Below are positions 38,414 to 49,251 of a stretch of 64,000 nt of DNA, piece after piece (the stretch's first letter is position 1; each line of letters begins with the position of its first letter). The translations under genes and the position numbers were made by a program. Below the pieces are notes generated by a model that did no database searches, was not told the origin of the DNA, and worked only from the letters and a program-made list of their open reading frames with translations. The stretch comes from Bacteroidales bacterium (lineage in GTDB: Bacteria; Bacteroidota; Bacteroidia; Bacteroidales; UBA932), in assembly GCA_016285455.1 (NCBI GenBank), contig JAEEQS010000002.1, positions 186,001-250,000 of the forward strand, read 5' to 3'.

Positions 38414-39183
38414 TGGAGAAGGGAAAGCTATATCTTGTGCCCACTCCCGTGGGAAACCTTGAGGACATAACTCTCAGGGCATTAAGCGTGCTCAAAAGCG
38501 TGGATGTAATTTATGCGGAAGACACCCGCACCAGCAGCGTGCTTCTGAAAAAGTATGGCATTTCCACTCATATGGAGAGCTACCACAAGTTCAATGAGCA
38601 CAAGAGAACCGATTCTATCTGCGGAAAGATTCTGGATGGTCAGAATGCAGCGCTAATTACAGATGCCGGCTCCCCTGGAATTTCTGATCCTGGATTCCTT
38701 GTAACCAGAGCCTGTATAGAAAACGGCATAGAGGTGGAGGCCCTCCCAGGAGCAACCGCCTTTGTTCCAGCCCTTACAATGAGCGGACTTCCAAGCGACC
38801 GTTTCTGCTTTGAGGGCTTTATTCCGCAGAAAAAAGGCCGCCAGACAAGGATCAGGGAAGTAGCAGAAAACCCCGTCACGTCAATCATTTACGAATCCCC
38901 TTACAGGCTGCTCAAACTCCTGGAATCTCTCAAAGAGTTTGCAGGAGGACTCCGCAGAGCGGCCGTATGCAGGGAGATTAGCAAAATACATAGCGAGTGC
39001 AGAAGAGGCACTCTTCATGAACTTGTTTCTTGGTTCACCGAAGTTGAGCCGAAAGGCGAAATCGTAGTTATTTTAGAAGGGAAAGAAAATGGGAAAGATG
39101 AGGAGAAAGATTTGGGAAAGGATGAGTTTCTGGAGAAGAGGGACGGAAAACTCAGACGAAAAGAAAAGAAGGGAGAGATCTGA
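38413..39183 (+). CDS. rsmI: 16S rRNA (cytidine(1402)-2'-O)-methyltransferase
   Basis: MEKGKLYLVPTPVGNLEDITLRAL...AEDTRTSSVLLKKYGI...ITDAGSPGISDPG; start at ATG 38413. Confidence 0.92.
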   Translation: MEKGKLYLVPTPVGNLEDITLRALSVLKSVDVIYAEDTRTSSVLLKKYGISTHMESYHKFNEHKRTDSICGKILDGQNAALITDAGSPGISDPGFLVTRACIENGIEVEALPGATAFVPALTMSGLPSDRFCFEGFIPQKKGRQTRIREVAENPVTSIIYESPYRLLKLLESLKEFAGGLRRAAVCREISKIHSECRRGTLHELVSWFTEVEPKGEIVVILEGKENGKDEEKDLGKDEFLEKRDGKLRRKEKKGEI

Positions 39184-40132
39184 AAAAGAAAGATCTTCCG
39201 GCAAAATCAGCGACACAACAGCAAGGGGAGTTATCGCGATGATGGCTCTGTTGTTTGTATTTCAGACCGTTACATTCACTCTCCATAAATGCTCTGGAGA
39301 CAGGAACGCAGACGGCTCCAGTCCAGGGCAACGATTCTCAACAAATGCTGATGGAGATTCGGGAAAGCGCAAAACGGAGTTGTTTAATTTTAATCCCAAC
39401 ACCATAAGCCTAAACAGCCTCCAGAGACTGGGCTTTTCACGCAAGCAGGCTCTGACCATAATCCACTACAGGGAAAAAGGCGGACGGTTCCGCAAGAGGG
39501 AAGATTTCTCAAAGATGTATACAGTAAGCCCTGAGAAATACGAGGAACTTGCCCCATACATTTCCATACCGCAACAATCTGAACGCAAAAATTATTCTCA
39601 ATCCCCTCCGCCTGAACATTCCGTCAAGACCTCTCAGCCAAAAATCCGGAAAGAAGAGAAGGTCTCTGAAAATAAAGTAAAGAGCAAAGAAAGCGTGTCA
39701 AATAATAGCGGAGAATGGAGCCCCTCAAGGGAAAAGGTTTGCATAGATCTCAACGAAGCAGACAGCGCAGCGCTGATTTCCGTAAGGGGAATAGGCCAGT
39801 ATTTCTGCAAGGCTATCCTTTCTTACCGCAAGGCTCTTGGCAGTTTTTCCAGCATTAATCAGCTGCTGGAAATCAGGGGGATGGACCAGGAAAAGTTCGA
39901 CAGGATAAAAGACCAGGTGTTCGTGCATCCTTCAGGAGTAAAGAAATTCTCCATCGCTGAGGAAGATGAAAAATTCCTGAGGCGTCATCCATACATCGGA
40001 GCATACAACGCCAGGGGCATAGCGCTTTTCATCCAGTCTCAGGGAAAAGAAAACTGCACCCTCAAGAATCTCTGCCAAAACAACATACTCTCCCCGGAAG
40101 ACACTCTCAGGCTTCATCCCTATATGAAATAG
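39089..40132 (+). CDS. helix-hairpin-helix (ComEA-like) membrane-anchored protein
   Basis: Two HhH regions (LNSLQRLGFSRKQALTIIHYREKGGRFRKREDF; LNEADSAALISVRGIGQYFCKAILSYRKALGSFSSINQLLEIRGM). Start uncertain: 39089 (overlapping rsmI) or about 39239. Confidence 0.75.
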   Translation: MGKMRRKIWERMSFWRRGTENSDEKKRRERSEKERSSGKISDTTARGVIAMMALLFVFQTVTFTLHKCSGDRNADGSSPGQRFSTNADGDSGKRKTELFNFNPNTISLNSLQRLGFSRKQALTIIHYREKGGRFRKREDFSKMYTVSPEKYEELAPYISIPQQSERKNYSQSPPPEHSVKTSQPKIRKEEKVSENKVKSKESVSNNSGEWSPSREKVCIDLNEADSAALISVRGIGQYFCKAILSYRKALGSFSSINQLLEIRGMDQEKFDRIKDQVFVHPSGVKKFSIAEEDEKFLRRHPYIGAYNARGIALFIQSQGKENCTLKNLCQNNILSPEDTLRLHPYMK

Positions 40133-40198
40133 ATGTTTTTGTGTAAATTTGCCGCTTGAGATTTAGCAAGATTATTATTAATCATTAAATACAGAAAG

Positions 40199-41176
40199 AT
40201 GGGTTTTATCAGTTGTGAAAATGTGGTCAAGAAATTCGGCAAGTTTACTGCCCTGGACCATATAAATCTGGATATTCCCCAGGGCAAGATCTTTGGCTTT
40301 CTCGGCCCTAACGGAGCAGGAAAGACTACCCTGATAAGGATTATCAACCGCATTACCCTGCCTACTGAAGGACGGGTGCTTTTAGGTGGCAAGGAACTCC
40401 GGCTGGAGGACATTGAAAGAATTGGCTATCTGCCTGAAGAAAGAGGACTTTACAAGAAGATGAAAGTGGGAGACCAGGCAGTATATCTGGCAAGGCTGAA
40501 AGGCCTCAGCAGAACAGATGCCACGCGTGAGCTTATGAAATGGTTCCAGAAGTTCGGCATCCAGCCGTGGTGGAACAAGAAGGTGGAAGAGCTCAGCAAG
40601 GGCATGGCCCAGAAGATACAGTTCATCACCACCGTTTTGCACAAGCCGCAGCTTCTGATTCTGGATGAGCCGTTCTCTGGATTCGATCCTATAAATGTTA
40701 ACCTCATCCGCGATGAGATTCTCAGGATGAAAAGCGAAGGCTGCACCATCATTCTCTCTACGCATAATATGGAATCTGTGGAGGAGCTCTGCGATGACAT
40801 TGCTCTGATTAACAAGGCAAAGCTGATTATTACCGGCAACGTGGACCAGATCCGCAAGGAGCACGGGCACAACCGTGTAGAAGTCTGCTACAGCCCTTCG
40901 CAGGATGAGCCTTGTCTTGAAAGCGCAGATGGAATTTTCTCTGTGGTTTCAACGGAAAATGTCAAAGATTATGTGAAGAGCATTCTGGAAGTCGCTCCCG
41001 GCGTAAGCAGGAGAGACCTTCTCAGAAGCGTTGCAGACAAGACAGACATCATCTCCTTCCAGCCTCTGATGCCAAAGATGAACGAGATCTTCATAAAGCT
41101 CGTTGGAGAAAGCGGAGGAGCCACTTCGCAGAGCATAGAAGATTACAAGTCGGACTCTAAAACTTCAAGACTATGA
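40199..41176 (+). CDS. ABC transporter ATP-binding protein
   Basis: Walker A GPNGAGKTT, signature LSKGMAQKIQF, Walker B LLILDEPFSGFDP. Confidence 0.93.
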   Translation: MGFISCENVVKKFGKFTALDHINLDIPQGKIFGFLGPNGAGKTTLIRIINRITLPTEGRVLLGGKELRLEDIERIGYLPEERGLYKKMKVGDQAVYLARLKGLSRTDATRELMKWFQKFGIQPWWNKKVEELSKGMAQKIQFITTVLHKPQLLILDEPFSGFDPINVNLIRDEILRMKSEGCTIILSTHNMESVEELCDDIALINKAKLIITGNVDQIRKEHGHNRVEVCYSPSQDEPCLESADGIFSVVSTENVKDYVKSILEVAPGVSRRDLLRSVADKTDIISFQPLMPKMNEIFIKLVGESGGATSQSIEDYKSDSKTSRL

Positions 41177-42573
41177 GCAAGATAGGAATCATAATCGCCA
41201 GAGAATACTCCACCAGAGTAAAGAAAAAGTCCTTCATCATAGGAACTCTGCTGGTGCCGATACTGTTTGCCACGATGATTGTGGTGCCTATGCTTATCGC
41301 AATGTACTCATCAGATAACAAGGTGAGAACTATTGCTGTAAGCGATGCCTCCGGAGTGGTGGCCCAAAAACTTGAAGACAAGGAGAACATAAGATACAGC
41401 ATAGTGGAAAGTTCTGTTGCAGACAAGATCAAGGAAGACCTTCCTTCTTCCGGAACATATTACGCTCTGCTTCAGATTTCTGAACTGGATTCTCTCAACA
41501 ACGCAGACGTTGCCATCTATTGCAAGGAGCAGGTTAGCATCTCTCTCAAAGACCAGATTCAGAGTCAGGTAAATCAGATACTCTCAGCCAACAAACTGGC
41601 ATCTTACGACATCCCTGACCTCGACAAGGTTATGGAAAACATCCGCAACACTTCCCACGTCAAGACTCTTCAGGTAGGAGATGATGACAAAGAAGGCAAG
41701 GAAACTTCCGTAGGTGCATATATGGCAATCGGCTACATTTCCAGCTTCATAATCTATATGTTCATATTTATGTTCGGAAGCATGGTTATGCAGGGAGTGA
41801 TTGAGGAAAAGAACAACAGGATCATAGAGGTGATTGTTTCTTCCGTCAAGCCTATGCAGCTGATGATTGGCAAGATAGTGGGCATAGCACTTGTGGCCTT
41901 GACTCAGTTTGTGGCATGGATAGTTCTTACGTTCCTGATTGTTACGGCAGTTTCTGTCTTTACCGGAAGAAGCACCGCTTCTCTGGCTCAGCAAAGCGCC
42001 CAGGCCCAAGTAGCTCCTGCCGGCATAGGTGGCGGCGCCGCAGATCTGTCTGCTCTTGGAATAGACGAGGCAGCAGTTCAGGCAGATTCATCAGCTGTTT
42101 CGGAAGGAATGAATGCAATGGCCCCTATCCTGAATACTCTCAAGCAGATGAACATTCTTGGAATAATAGGAACGTTCCTGATTTACTTTATCTTGGGTTA
42201 TCTGCTCTATGCCAGCATGTTTGCGGCGGTGGGAGCCTGTGTAGACAACCAGGCTGACACTCAGCAGCTGCTCTGGCCAATCACCATTCCGCTTATCATA
42301 GGACTATTCATAATGATGAGCGCCTTCCAGAATCCTAACTCCACAATCGCAGTCTGGGGCTCAATCATTCCGTTCACATCTCCTATGGTAATGGTGGCAA
42401 GGTTCGCTTACGGCGTTCCAACATGGCAGTATCTGCTTTCTATCGCCCTTCTGGCCGGAACGTTCCTGCTTATGGGATGGATCAGCGGCAAGATTTACCG
42501 CATCGGAATCCTCTCCTACGGCAAGAAGGCCGGATGGAAGGAAATCTTCAAATGGATGAAGTTCAAAGACTAG
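41173..42573 (+). CDS. ABC-2 family permease (NatB-like)
   Basis: Follows the ATPase with ATGA overlap; GIIIAREYSTRVKKKSFIIGTLLVPILF and EEKNNRIIEVIVSSVKPMQLMIGKI. Confidence 0.9.
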   Translation: MSKIGIIIAREYSTRVKKKSFIIGTLLVPILFATMIVVPMLIAMYSSDNKVRTIAVSDASGVVAQKLEDKENIRYSIVESSVADKIKEDLPSSGTYYALLQISELDSLNNADVAIYCKEQVSISLKDQIQSQVNQILSANKLASYDIPDLDKVMENIRNTSHVKTLQVGDDDKEGKETSVGAYMAIGYISSFIIYMFIFMFGSMVMQGVIEEKNNRIIEVIVSSVKPMQLMIGKIVGIALVALTQFVAWIVLTFLIVTAVSVFTGRSTASLAQQSAQAQVAPAGIGGGAADLSALGIDEAAVQADSSAVSEGMNAMAPILNTLKQMNILGIIGTFLIYFILGYLLYASMFAAVGACVDNQADTQQLLWPITIPLIIGLFIMMSAFQNPNSTIAVWGSIIPFTSPMVMVARFAYGVPTWQYLLSIALLAGTFLLMGWISGKIYRIGILSYGKKAGWKEIFKWMKFKD

Positions 42574-42583
42574 ACTCAGCGAT

Positions 42584-43426
42584 ATGAAAAGCTCTCTCAA
42601 AATACTGCTGTGCCTTGCTCTTCTGCCCATTGCATCGCTGAGCCTTCAGGCCCAGAGGGTGAAAAAGGCGGAGTACACCTCGGTGCAGCTTAACAACAAG
42701 TCTATCAGCAAGATTACCTGGACAACAACAACCATCAACTCCCGTTTCGATCCCCAGAAGGGAGATGATCTCAAGACTCAGGAAATCATAGCCAAGTACA
42801 AGCCGGAGGTTGACAAGTATTCAGACCCTATCGGCTTCTGCCCCGCCGGCCTGAACAGAGGCTATCCGGAATCCCCTTTGTCCAACTGGGCCACGGATGC
42901 CTATCTGGAATATGCGCAGAGGTACTTAGACACCACCTCCAGAACAGATATAAACAAAAATATAAAGATAGACTTCGCCCTGATGAACTTTGGCGGAATG
43001 CGCACGGAAATGCCTAAGGGCAATGTCTCCAGGTATGATATTCTCTCCATCTTCCCGTTCGACAACTTCCTGGTTATTGAGGAGATGGAAGGAAAGGACG
43101 TGAAAGAGCTGATGGAATTCTTTGCCAAGACAAGGGGCCAGGCGATGAGCAACGTAAAGCTTCATATAGACGGCAACACCGTCAAGGAATGCCTGATTGG
43201 CGGAAAGCCGCTAGACGAAAACCGCAAGTACGTGATAGCCACGATAGACTTCCTCTATAACGGCGGAGACAACCTCTATCCGCTGAAAAGAAGCAACTAC
43301 CTGATTGAAACCCACAAGAAACTGATGGATATATTCATTGAGTATATCCTGGACCTTACAGCAAAAGGCAAGAATATAGAAACGGCCAAAGACTCCAGGC
43401 TGATTGTTGAAAACAAGGAGAAATGA
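42584..43426 (+). CDS. 5'-nucleotidase C-terminal domain protein
   Basis: NFGGMRTEMPKGNVSRYDILSIFPFDNFLVIEEMEGKDVKELME, substrate-binding domain only. Confidence 0.85.
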   Translation: MKSSLKILLCLALLPIASLSLQAQRVKKAEYTSVQLNNKSISKITWTTTTINSRFDPQKGDDLKTQEIIAKYKPEVDKYSDPIGFCPAGLNRGYPESPLSNWATDAYLEYAQRYLDTTSRTDINKNIKIDFALMNFGGMRTEMPKGNVSRYDILSIFPFDNFLVIEEMEGKDVKELMEFFAKTRGQAMSNVKLHIDGNTVKECLIGGKPLDENRKYVIATIDFLYNGGDNLYPLKRSNYLIETHKKLMDIFIEYILDLTAKGKNIETAKDSRLIVENKEK

Positions 43427-43428
43427 TT

Positions 43429-44253
43429 ATGAAAAAGACATTGACATTTTTTGCAGCATTGCTCCTTGCTTTTACCTCAGCCCAGGGGCAGGATCTTGTG
43501 ATTCTTCACACCAACGACACCCACAGCCAGATAGAACCTCTTGCTTCCGGAAACTATAAAGGTCTTGGCGGAGTGGTACGCAGAGAAAAATACATCAATC
43601 AGGTCAGGGCGGAGAACAAGAACGTGATTCTTCTGGATGCCGGAGATTTCTCACAGGGAACTCCGTATTTCACTCTTTTCAGGGGAGATGTGGAAGTGGA
43701 ACTTATGAACGCGCTGAAGGTAGATGTGGCCACTTTCGGAAACCACGAATTCGACAACGGACAGGAGGAACTTGCCAGAAGAATCAAGATGGCAGCCTTT
43801 CCGGTCGTGAACGCAAACTACGACTTTAAAGGCACTGCTCTGGAAGGACTGATACCTCCTTATGCCATTGTGGAAAGAGGCGGAAAGAGGATTGGAATCA
43901 TAGGCCTGAGCGTACAGCTTGCCAGCCTGGTCAGCCCTTCAAGACTGGGCAAAATGAAATACCAGCATCCTTACAAGATAGTCAACCGCCTGGCACGGAA
44001 ACTCCGCAACAGAGAGAAATGCGACCTTGTTATCCTGCTGACACATTGCGGGTTCAACGATGGAACGCAGCAGAATCCTTCTGACCAGCTAATTGCCGCC
44101 AACACTGAAGGAGTTGATATAATAATCGGAGGACATTCTCATACATTCATCAAACAGCCTGCAATTGTTGAAAGCAAGACCGGAAAGAAAGTGATGATAG
44201 TCCAGGCTGGGGCAAAGGGAGAAGAAGTAGGCAGGATAGATATCTGGTTCTAG
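43429..44253 (+). CDS. 5'-nucleotidase N-terminal-type metallophosphatase
   Basis: LVILHTNDTHSQIEP, GDFSQGTPYFTLFRG, TFGNHEFDNG, GGHSHTF; stops before a C-terminal domain. Confidence 0.9.
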   Translation: MKKTLTFFAALLLAFTSAQGQDLVILHTNDTHSQIEPLASGNYKGLGGVVRREKYINQVRAENKNVILLDAGDFSQGTPYFTLFRGDVEVELMNALKVDVATFGNHEFDNGQEELARRIKMAAFPVVNANYDFKGTALEGLIPPYAIVERGGKRIGIIGLSVQLASLVSPSRLGKMKYQHPYKIVNRLARKLRNREKCDLVILLTHCGFNDGTQQNPSDQLIAANTEGVDIIIGGHSHTFIKQPAIVESKTGKKVMIVQAGAKGEEVGRIDIWF

Positions 44254-45671
44254 GCCTCCTTGTCAAGAGAATACAGACTGAACTTGAACACAATGCCGCC
44301 TCCCTCTCTTTCGGAGGCGGTTATTGTTCCCTTGTGGAAAGACACGGCGTTCTTGACGATAGACAAACCCAGTCCGCTTCCTCCAGTACGGCGGGTGCGG
44401 CCTTCCTCTACGCGATAGAACCTTTCAAAGATCCTGTCAAGAGCCTCGGCGGGAACTCCTTTTCCGGTATCGGTGTAAGAGAAGTTTATCTTGTATCCGC
44501 CCTCTCCGCTAGGCTGCTCTATTCCGCCTACAAGACTGATCTGAATGCCAGGCCCTCCGTGCTCTATAGAGTTGTCTATCAGGTTCTTGAATAGAGAATA
44601 TATGAGATTGTAGTTTCCGTTTATCTTCAGGCGGCTGCTGACTCTCGGGGTAAAGATTATGTTGTTTTTCTCTAGCTTGTAGCCTATTTCTTCCAGTATG
44701 TCGTCCAGGCAGTTCTTGATGTTAACTTCCTCTATCTTGTAAAGTCCTTCATCTGACTTGCCAAGTTCGGAAGACTCATCCAGCTTGTTTATGGTGGAAA
44801 CAGCATCCACGAGGTCAGACAGGCGGATGGTCTGGCTATAGGCCTTGCCCACGAACTTTCTCATCTGTTCAGCTGTCATATCCTCTGAATTGATGATTGT
44901 CTCCAGATAGGCTCTTACGCCTGTCAGAGGAGTCTTCAGCTCATGCGCTATGTTGTGGCTTAGCTGCTGCTTGAATTTTTTAGCCTGTTCAAGCTGGCTG
45001 AATGTTGAAGCTATCTCACGCCCTACATTTCCAAGTTCGTCGTTGCCGAATTTTATCTCTCCCAGCTTGTTGCCGTTGTCTTTGATGGCCCCGACCAGCT
45101 GGCTATAGGTACTAAGCGGCTTAGACAATCTTCTGAGTACATACACAAAGGTGGCTATCAAGGCTATAAGAAGAATGGCGATTAAAATGAAATAAGTGTT
45201 GTCTTTTTCAACCTGGGCCGGGCGATTTATCTCGAATTTTGAATAGGAGCGGATGATGCGGTTTCCAACACGCTTTGCGTAATACAGGTATTCAGCATCA
45301 GGCTCACCAACAGAACTCCTCAGCGCGCTCCCCTCCCCGGAAGACAGGGCATTAGCTATCTCTGTGGCAGACAGAACGTTGTCGGGCACAGAAATATCTT
45401 TCTGGCGAGAGTCGTATAAAACTTCTCCCAGAGTGTCTACTAAGGTAAATCCTATTCCGCCATCGAGGATTATGCTTTCTGCTTTGCGCCCCATCGCAAG
45501 ACTGTCGTCAACAAAAACAACAGCATCGCGGAGTTCCTTCTGGAGAGCGGAAATGCTGTAGCTTCTGCTCTGTCTGGATACATAAAGAACAAAGAACAGC
45601 GCCACAAGGGTTAACAGTATAAGCAGGTAGATTACAAGCCTATAGCGGTATTTGAGTTCGAGTCTCTTCAT
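44250..45671 (-). CDS. two-component sensor histidine kinase
   Basis: H-box LSHNIAHELKTPLTGVRAYLETI; N/G boxes NLIDNSIEHGG, GSGLGLSIVKNAV. Confidence 0.93.
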   Translation of the reverse strand: MKRLELKYRYRLVIYLLILLTLVALFFVLYVSRQSRSYSISALQKELRDAVVFVDDSLAMGRKAESIILDGGIGFTLVDTLGEVLYDSRQKDISVPDNVLSATEIANALSSGEGSALRSSVGEPDAEYLYYAKRVGNRIIRSYSKFEINRPAQVEKDNTYFILIAILLIALIATFVYVLRRLSKPLSTYSQLVGAIKDNGNKLGEIKFGNDELGNVGREIASTFSQLEQAKKFKQQLSHNIAHELKTPLTGVRAYLETIINSEDMTAEQMRKFVGKAYSQTIRLSDLVDAVSTINKLDESSELGKSDEGLYKIEEVNIKNCLDDILEEIGYKLEKNNIIFTPRVSSRLKINGNYNLIYSLFKNLIDNSIEHGGPGIQISLVGGIEQPSGEGGYKINFSYTDTGKGVPAEALDRIFERFYRVEEGRTRRTGGSGLGLSIVKNAVSFHKGTITASEREGGGIVFKFSLYSLDKEA

Positions 45672-46459
45672 TTATCTTGGCCGGAGTGAGGCTTCTGGAT
45701 GCAATAGCCGTAGCCGGAACGGTTCTGGATCAGTTCACCGGCCTTGCCGAGTTTTTTCCTTAGACGGGCAATGTGCACGTCAACCGTTCTCTGAAGAACA
45801 AAGCCGTCTTCTTTCCACACTTTTTTTAGTATGTCTTCTCTGGAGAAAATCTTTCCTGAGCCACGCGCAAGAAGAAGAAGAATGTCCAGCTCCTTGCGTG
45901 TGAGGAACACTTCTGTTCCGTTTGCAACAACGTGGTTTTCAGCCGCATCCACCTTCAAAATTCCAAAGTCAAAGAATGTCTGGCTTTCCTGATCTTCCGC
46001 CGCCGGCTGAACCGCATTTCCTGAATCCGCCCTTTTCCAGGATGAAGAAGAGGCAGCATCTCCCTGAAGCCTGCGCCCGCTGCGGGAAAGCACGGCTCCT
46101 ACTCTTGCTACTACTTCGTTCACGGAGAAAGGCTTGGAGATGTAATCGTCTCCGCCCGTGCTGAATCCCTTGAGGATATCATCTTCCGTGTCCAGAGCCG
46201 TTACAAAGATTATAGGAACGTTGCTCTTGTAGTCTTCCCTGAGAAGCTTTGCCAGCTTGAGGCCGCTGATTCCGCCTAGCATAATGTCCAGCAGCAAAAG
46301 ATCATACTTCTGCGCAGCTATCTGGGAAAGAGCTTCCTCTGCGCTCAGCGATGTCTTGACCTGGTAACCGGCCCTTTCGAGATTGTACTGGAGAATTTCG
46401 CAGATGTCTTCTTCATCATCTACCACCAGTATCCTTGGCTTGTTCTTTGACTCTTCCAT
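45668..46459 (-). CDS. OmpR/PhoB-type response regulator
   Basis: RILVVDDEEDICEILQYNLERAGY receiver and winged-helix C-terminus; ATGA overlap with the kinase. Confidence 0.93.
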   Translation of the reverse strand: MEESKNKPRILVVDDEEDICEILQYNLERAGYQVKTSLSAEEALSQIAAQKYDLLLLDIMLGGISGLKLAKLLREDYKSNVPIIFVTALDTEDDILKGFSTGGDDYISKPFSVNEVVARVGAVLSRSGRRLQGDAASSSSWKRADSGNAVQPAAEDQESQTFFDFGILKVDAAENHVVANGTEVFLTRKELDILLLLARGSGKIFSREDILKKVWKEDGFVLQRTVDVHIARLRKKLGKAGELIQNRSGYGYCIQKPHSGQDK

Positions 46460-46528
46460 AGTTGCAAATATAGTATTTATTGACCTATATTTATTAACTT
46501 AGCGCACTGTTTGAAAAGAAGCTGAAAA

Positions 46529-47128
46529 ATGACATACAAGAAAAAGGAAATATTCACGCCTGAAACAACAAGTAAACTGGCTGCTCACTACAAGGAAATC
46601 CTAGACCTTATTGGAGAAGATTCTTCCAGAGAAGGTCTGCTTAAAACTCCTGAGAGAGTAGCCAAAAGCATGCAGTTTCTGATGCACGGCTATCAGATTG
46701 ATCCTGTGGCAATTCTCAAGAGCGCTATGTTCAAGGAAGAATACCAGCAGATGGTTCTGGTAAAAGACATAGAACTGTATTCGATGTGCGAGCATCACCT
46801 TCTGCCTTTCTACGGCAAAGCTCACGTGGCCTACATTCCAAACGGATTCATTACCGGCCTTAGCAAGATCCCGAGAGTGGTAGACGCTTACGCCCGCAGG
46901 CTTCAGGTTCAGGAGAGGCTTACGGTTCAGATCAGAGACTGCATACAGAAAACCCTCAAGCCGCTGGGAGTGGCCGTGGTGATTGAGGCTGCCCATATGT
47001 GCATGCAGATCCGCGGCGTCCAGAAACAGAACTCAGTGACCACTACATCCGCCTTTACGGGAGCTTTCCTTAACAACCGCAAGACCAGAGAGGAGTTCCT
47101 CCGACTTATAGGTTCTACGCTTCACTAA
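46529..47128 (+). CDS. folE: GTP cyclohydrolase I
   Basis: [45 protein letters not shown]. Confidence 0.95.
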   Translation: MTYKKKEIFTPETTSKLAAHYKEILDLIGEDSSREGLLKTPERVAKSMQFLMHGYQIDPVAILKSAMFKEEYQQMVLVKDIELYSMCEHHLLPFYGKAHVAYIPNGFITGLSKIPRVVDAYARRLQVQERLTVQIRDCIQKTLKPLGVAVVIEAAHMCMQIRGVQKQNSVTTTSAFTGAFLNNRKTREEFLRLIGSTLH

Positions 47129-47153
47129 CATTAAACCGCTAACAGACAGAACG

Positions 47154-47855
47154 ATGGAAACGGACAATATGAGAATTCTGATTTGCGCCGCCGAACAAGA
47201 AGAATTGGACAGCGCCACCCAGGCTCTTCGCCTTTATGAAAGCAAGCTTGCAGGCAAGATCCAGGTAGATTTCCTGCTTACCGGAATAGGCACCACATCT
47301 GCCTGCTACCGCATAGCAAAAAAGCTGGTGGAAGCAGAATCGGAAGGTAACCGCTACTCTCTGGCCATAGACATAGGCATTGCCGGAAGCTACGACCTTG
47401 AAAAGTTCCCGATAGGAAGCGTCGCCCTGATTGAGAAGGAGTTCTTTGGAGACCTTGGCTTTATGACCGCATACGGATTCCAATCTCTGTTCGACGCCAA
47501 AACTCTGGACGCCAACCTCTTCCCGTTCAAAGACGGAGCTTTGGAGATGCTTCCGCTTCCGGATTTCTTCAACGATATTGCATCCAATTTCAAAAGAGCG
47601 ACAGGCGTTACCGTCCAGACAATTACCGGAAACGGCAAAACCATCGCGATGCTCAAAGACAAATACTCTGCCCACATAGAATCAATGGAAGGCGCCGCCT
47701 TCTTCTACGTTTGCCTCAACGAGAACGTCAAGTTTATGGAGTTCCGCAGTGTTTCCAACAGGGTTGGAGAGGAAGACACATCCAAGTGGGAGAGCACCAA
47801 AGCCCTTGAGGCTCTGATAGATGCGCTCAAGTTATTCTTCAGCCGTCTAGCTTAA
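47154..47855 (+). CDS. mqnB: futalosine hydrolase
   Basis: Nucleoside-phosphorylase fold (LLTGIGTTSACYRIAKKL; AIDIGIAGSYDLEKFPIGSVALIEKEFFGDLG; MEGAAFFYVCL; FRSVSNRVGEED). Confidence 0.8.
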   Translation: METDNMRILICAAEQEELDSATQALRLYESKLAGKIQVDFLLTGIGTTSACYRIAKKLVEAESEGNRYSLAIDIGIAGSYDLEKFPIGSVALIEKEFFGDLGFMTAYGFQSLFDAKTLDANLFPFKDGALEMLPLPDFFNDIASNFKRATGVTVQTITGNGKTIAMLKDKYSAHIESMEGAAFFYVCLNENVKFMEFRSVSNRVGEEDTSKWESTKALEALIDALKLFFSRLA

Positions 47856-47889
47856 AGCTAAACCATTGGAAAGATAAGGAGATGGAGAT

Positions 47890-48615
47890 ATGGAAACAGA
47901 TAATCAGAACACAGTCATAAGGATAGAGGATCTTCACAAAATCTACTCCCTCGGCTCTCAGCAAGTAAACGCCCTGGACGGAGTTTCTTTGTCCATTAAG
48001 AAAAACGACTACATAGCCATAATGGGCCCTTCCGGAAGCGGCAAGTCCACAATGATGAACATCCTAGGCTGCCTGGATACCCCTACTTCCGGCCGATACA
48101 TTCTTGGCGGAACAGACGTAAGCCAGATGGAAGACAGTGAGCTTGCAGACGTGCGTAACCGCCAGATCGGCTTTGTATTCCAGTCTTTCAACCTTCTTCC
48201 AAGATACTCTGCCCTTGAGAATGTGGCACTTCCTCTAATTTACTGCGGCACGCCGGTAAGGGAGCGCATTGCCCAGGGGACCAAAGCTTTGGAAATTGTA
48301 GGCCTTTCAGACAGAATGGACCATAAGCCTAGTGAACTTTCCGGAGGACAGAGGCAGAGAGTTGCCATCGCCAGAGCCATCATCAACAACCCAACCATCA
48401 TTCTGGCAGACGAGCCAACCGGCAACCTCGACACCAAAACCTCCGTGGAGATTATGAACATCTTTGAGAAAATCTGGCGGCAGGGCAACACCATAATCAT
48501 CGTCACCCACGAAGAAGACATTTCCAAGTTTGCCAGGAGAATTGTCCGTCTCCGCGACGGGAAAATAGAAAGCGACACAGTTAATCCTAACCCAACACTA
48601 GCCAACATATTATGA
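47890..48615 (+). CDS. ABC transporter ATP-binding protein (MacB/LolD-type)
   Basis: [44 protein letters not shown]. Confidence 0.93.
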   Translation: METDNQNTVIRIEDLHKIYSLGSQQVNALDGVSLSIKKNDYIAIMGPSGSGKSTMMNILGCLDTPTSGRYILGGTDVSQMEDSELADVRNRQIGFVFQSFNLLPRYSALENVALPLIYCGTPVRERIAQGTKALEIVGLSDRMDHKPSELSGGQRQRVAIARAIINNPTIILADEPTGNLDTKTSVEIMNIFEKIWRQGNTIIIVTHEEDISKFARRIVRLRDGKIESDTVNPNPTLANIL

Positions 48616-49190
48616 AAATATACACCAAAACCGGAGACCAGGGAACCACTTCCCTTGTAGGAGGAAAACGAGTTTTCAAAAACGACCCGAGAGTTGAAGC
48701 CTACGGCGACGCAGACGAGCTGATCTCCTATCTTGGCCTTATCATCGCCGAGAGCGAAAATCCCGCAAACAAGGCAGAGACCGCCGTGCGCATCCGCAAA
48801 GACATTCTCCGCATCCAGCAGACTCTGATGCAGGTTTCCGCCTTCCTGGCTATGCCGGAAGAGGGCACAGGCAAGGCTCTTAAGCCTATGGATGACGCAG
48901 AAACGGAATTCCTGGAAAACGGAATAGACCAGATGACAAGCCAGATGCCGCCGCAGAAGGCCTTCGTCATCCCGGGAGCCCCTATCCAGGCCGCCCATTG
49001 CCACGTGGCCCGCACAATCTGCCGCAGGGTGGAAAGGCGCTGCGTCAACCTCCACGCCACAGATGAAAATCTTGAAGATAATCTTTCCAAGTGCAAAAAA
49101 TACATCAACCGCCTGAGTGACTATCTTTTTACTTTGGCACGATATTTCTGTACGATCACCAGCACCAGCGAAACATTTTGGCTGCCGTAA
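48612..49190 (+). CDS. PduO-type cob(I)alamin adenosyltransferase
   Basis: [54 protein letters not shown]. Confidence 0.92.
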   Translation: MKIYTKTGDQGTTSLVGGKRVFKNDPRVEAYGDADELISYLGLIIAESENPANKAETAVRIRKDILRIQQTLMQVSAFLAMPEEGTGKALKPMDDAETEFLENGIDQMTSQMPPQKAFVIPGAPIQAAHCHVARTICRRVERRCVNLHATDENLEDNLSKCKKYINRLSDYLFTLARYFCTITSTSETFWLP

Positions 49191-49251
49191 CAAAAAAATG
49201 TTGCAGAATAGAAAATAGTATTATATTTGCACCCCCAAATTTGATAGAAAG

